A stretch of DNA of 8,289 nucleotides from Desulfobacteraceae bacterium (GTDB lineage Bacteria > Desulfobacterota > Desulfobacteria > Desulfobacterales > Desulfobacteraceae): the NCBI GenBank assembly GCA_030638935.1, contig DAOWDR010000405.1, positions 1-8,289 on the forward strand, given 5' to 3'. The notes under the pieces are model-generated. The model did not search any database and was not told the DNA's origin. It worked only from the letters and a program-made list of their open reading frames with translations. Position numbers and translations under genes: made by a program. Shown here one piece after another: positions 6,735 through 8,289 of this stretch. The first letter of the stretch is position 1; each line of letters opens with the position of its first letter.

Positions 6735-7544
6735 TTGAGTCCAGGAAAAAAAACCCAATTCTATCAATCACTTTGGTGTGAAGAAGGGGGTTGCCATACC
6801 GATTCCATTGAACTGATCGGAGAGGAACCCTTTTTGATACGCATTGAGGACGAACCATATTCAGTGGTGATGAGAACCCCGGGGGACGAGTTGCTACACG
6901 CAGCAGGGTTCTGTCTTGGTGAGGGGATTGTTGACTCAATTGATGATATCAAGACAATCGGATATGACAAAGATCTGGATTCCAATGTTGTGGATATCTG
7001 GCTGACCCCTGAACGGCGCAAAAAGATCCCCCATCTTCTGAAAAGAAAGAGCTATGTGAGTCAAACCAGTTGCGGGATTTGCGGGAAAAAACTGATAGAG
7101 GATCTTAATCAGATTTTAACACCTGCAAAAAACGGTTTTGAGGTAGAACTGAGCCGTGTTTTTGATTGCATCAATAAACTTTCCAAAAATCAGAAATATT
7201 ACCAGAGAACCCGTGGCTCCCATGCGGCACTAATATTTGACCATAATTTGGAAGTTATCTCCTTTGCCGAGGATGTGGGACGGCACAATGCCCTTGATAA
7301 GGCAATCGGGAAAGCCTTTGTGAGTAAAACGCTATCCAATGCCAGTCTTCTGGTTCTTTCGTCAAGGATCAGTTATGAACTGGTTCAAAAGGCTGCCAGG
7401 GCCCATCTGCCCATAATGATTTCCAACTCAAGGCCCACCGCTCTTGCCGCCCAAATGGGACAGAACCTTAACATGACCCTGGCCTTTCCCGGAAAGGATG
7501 CATTAATAATAGTTTGCGGAGAAAATCGCATCAAGAGAGTATAA
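6735..7544 (+). CDS. fdhD: FdhD, sulfur carrier required for formate dehydrogenase activation
   Basis: FdhD binds the molybdenum/tungsten bis-pyranopterin cofactor and passes sulfur from a cysteine desulfurase to it, which formate dehydrogenases need for activity. The 269 residues show the family hallmarks: EEPFLIRIEDEP (30-41), MRTPGDELLHAAGF (46-59), the reactive Cys pair in SCGICGKK (C113, C116), EDVGRHNALDK (179-189), and the C-terminal SRPTALAAQMGQ (232-243). The start is a TTG: an in-frame TAG lies just upstream at 6726-6728, and the next in-frame ATG would remove conserved sequence. AGGA at 6727-6730 serves as ribosome binding site with a tight 4-nt spacing. A Cys pair near the N-terminus (C15, C20) is not a feature I know from the family. 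The gene lies 6 nt after the NuoG-like gene, so it is part of the same operon. Confidence 0.96.
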   Translation: MSPGKKTQFYQSLWCEEGGCHTDSIELIGEEPFLIRIEDEPYSVVMRTPGDELLHAAGFCLGEGIVDSIDDIKTIGYDKDLDSNVVDIWLTPERRKKIPHLLKRKSYVSQTSCGICGKKLIEDLNQILTPAKNGFEVELSRVFDCINKLSKNQKYYQRTRGSHAALIFDHNLEVISFAEDVGRHNALDKAIGKAFVSKTLSNASLLVLSSRISYELVQKAARAHLPIMISNSRPTALAAQMGQNLNMTLAFPGKDALIIVCGENRIKRV

Positions 7545-7574
7545 ACGCAACAGAAGAAAAAAAATACCAATAAT

Positions 7575-7581
7575 GAGGAGG
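7575..7581 (+). promoter_or_regulatory. Ribosome binding site GAGGAGG of etfB
   Basis: A strong Shine-Dalgarno sequence ends 5 nt before the TTG at 7587 and is the reason for choosing that start. The codons after the TTG (KILTTVKKVVD) match the usual EtfB N-terminus, and no ATG is available nearby in frame. Confidence 0.85.
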
Positions 7582-7586
7582 ACAAT

Positions 7587-8289
7587 TTGAAAATTCTCAC
7601 AACCGTAAAAAAAGTAGTTGATGTGGAATTGAACATCCACATTGAGAACGGCGCCATTGTCGAAGATGGGCTGCAATATGTTATAAATGCCTGGGATGAA
7701 AATGCAGTGGAAGCCGCTGTTCAGCTTAAAGAAAACAACGGAGCCCAGACAACATTGGTGAGCATTGGCGGGCAGGACAACGTTGATATGATACGTAAAT
7801 GTTATGCCATGGGAATTGAAGATGCGATTCTTATTGATGATCCGTCATTGGGCGGGGCAGATTCCTCTGTTTTTGCCAAAGTGTTGCAAAAGGTTTACGG
7901 GGCCGGAGACTATGATCTTATTATCACCGGTAAGCAGGCCCAGGATACAGATAGCGGCCAAACCGGGATTATATTATCGGAGTACCTGGGCCTGCCCTGC
8001 GTTTCCAATGTGATTGCCATTGAGGTAGTGGACGAGGCCCACATTAAAGTATCCCGGCTGGGGGATGCAGGAACTGAAATTGTCGAACTTGAGTTACCCG
8101 CAGTGGTGACTGTTAGTGATAGTATTAATGAGCCCCGGTTGCCTGCAATGCGGGGCATCATGATGGCAAAGAAAAAGAAAATCCAGGTAATGGATCTGGC
8201 GGAACTTGGGACCTCCCTTGATGAAGTCGGCAATACTAAATCGGAAATTGCTGAATTTATGAGGTCGGAAACCCGCCAGGCCGGACAAA
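7587..8289 (+). CDS. etfB: Electron transfer flavoprotein beta subunit (EtfB), 3' partial
   Basis: EtfB pairs with EtfA to form a soluble flavoprotein that carries electrons from acyl-CoA dehydrogenases or takes part in flavin-based bifurcation. Translation from the TTG at 7587 gives 234 residues before the window ends; the family is usually around 260, so only the C-terminal end is missing. Visible hallmarks are the N-terminal KILTTVKKVVD, NAWDENAVEAAVQLKE (about 32-47), the nucleotide-binding segment GKQAQDTDSGQTG (about 115-127), and INEPRLPAMRGIMMAKKKK (about 178-196). It starts 42 nt after fdhD, with no terminator between. etfA should follow immediately. Whether this Etf bifurcates cannot be told without EtfA. 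Its place in the operon suggests it feeds or drains the Hdr/Nuo complex or serves a neighbouring acyl-CoA dehydrogenase. Confidence 0.94.
   Translation, partial: MKILTTVKKVVDVELNIHIENGAIVEDGLQYVINAWDENAVEAAVQLKENNGAQTTLVSIGGQDNVDMIRKCYAMGIEDAILIDDPSLGGADSSVFAKVLQKVYGAGDYDLIITGKQAQDTDSGQTGIILSEYLGLPCVSNVIAIEVVDEAHIKVSRLGDAGTEIVELELPAVVTVSDSINEPRLPAMRGIMMAKKKKIQVMDLAELGTSLDEVGNTKSEIAEFMRSETRQAGQ

Noticed and set aside
6746..6753. Run of eight A at the start of fdhD as a programmed slippage site
   Set aside because: The frame is continuous and conserved after the run, and no alternative frame product is evident.
7545..7586. Possible terminator between fdhD and etfB because of the A-rich stretch
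   Set aside because: There is no GC-rich hairpin and no T-run on the plus strand; it looks like an ordinary short intergenic spacer.

Overview
The window is one continuous plus-strand operon of at least seven co-directional genes, open at both ends. It encodes soluble iron-sulfur/flavin electron-transfer proteins. In order they are an HdrA-like protein (5' end missing), a selenocysteine-containing MvhD-like protein, NuoE-like, NuoF-like and small NuoG-like subunits, FdhD, and EtfB (3' end missing). Gaps are short (-8 to 74 nt). I see no intrinsic terminator, tRNA, rRNA, mobile element, CRISPR array or long repeat, and every minus-strand open frame is a shadow of a plus-strand gene.

The gene content, moderate GC and an in-frame UGA selenocysteine codon all suggest a strictly anaerobic deltaproteobacterium, probably a Desulfobacterales sulfate reducer (Desulfobacula, Desulfobacterium, Desulfotignum or a similar genus). 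This is inference, because no taxonomic marker gene is present.

Layout: 2-2776 is a tandem HdrA-like flavoprotein. 2851-3618 is an MvhD-like protein whose Sec19 is encoded by the TGA at 2905-2907, with a SECIS-like hairpin directly behind it. A conventional gene caller would start this gene at 2962 and lose the first 37 residues, including part of the metal-binding motif. 3671-4147, 4157-6100 and 6093-6728 are the NuoE/NuoF/NuoG-like NAD(H)-oxidising module. 6735-7544 is FdhD, the sulfurtransferase that activates formate dehydrogenases. 7587 to the end is EtfB.

How the genes may work together: the NuoEFG-like module exchanges electrons with NAD(H) through FMN. The MvhD-like selenoprotein relays electrons to the HdrA-like flavoprotein, a family that carries out flavin-based electron bifurcation. 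The order HdrA, Sec-MvhD, NuoE, NuoF, small NuoG matches, from memory, the order BamE-F-G-H-I of the class II (tungsten, ATP-independent) benzoyl-CoA reductase complex of obligate anaerobes. The window may therefore be the electron-input half of such a complex, with bamBCD expected upstream and etfA downstream. FdhD points to the alternative, an Hdr/Nuo complex coupled to a formate dehydrogenase. The sequence upstream of base 1 would decide between them.
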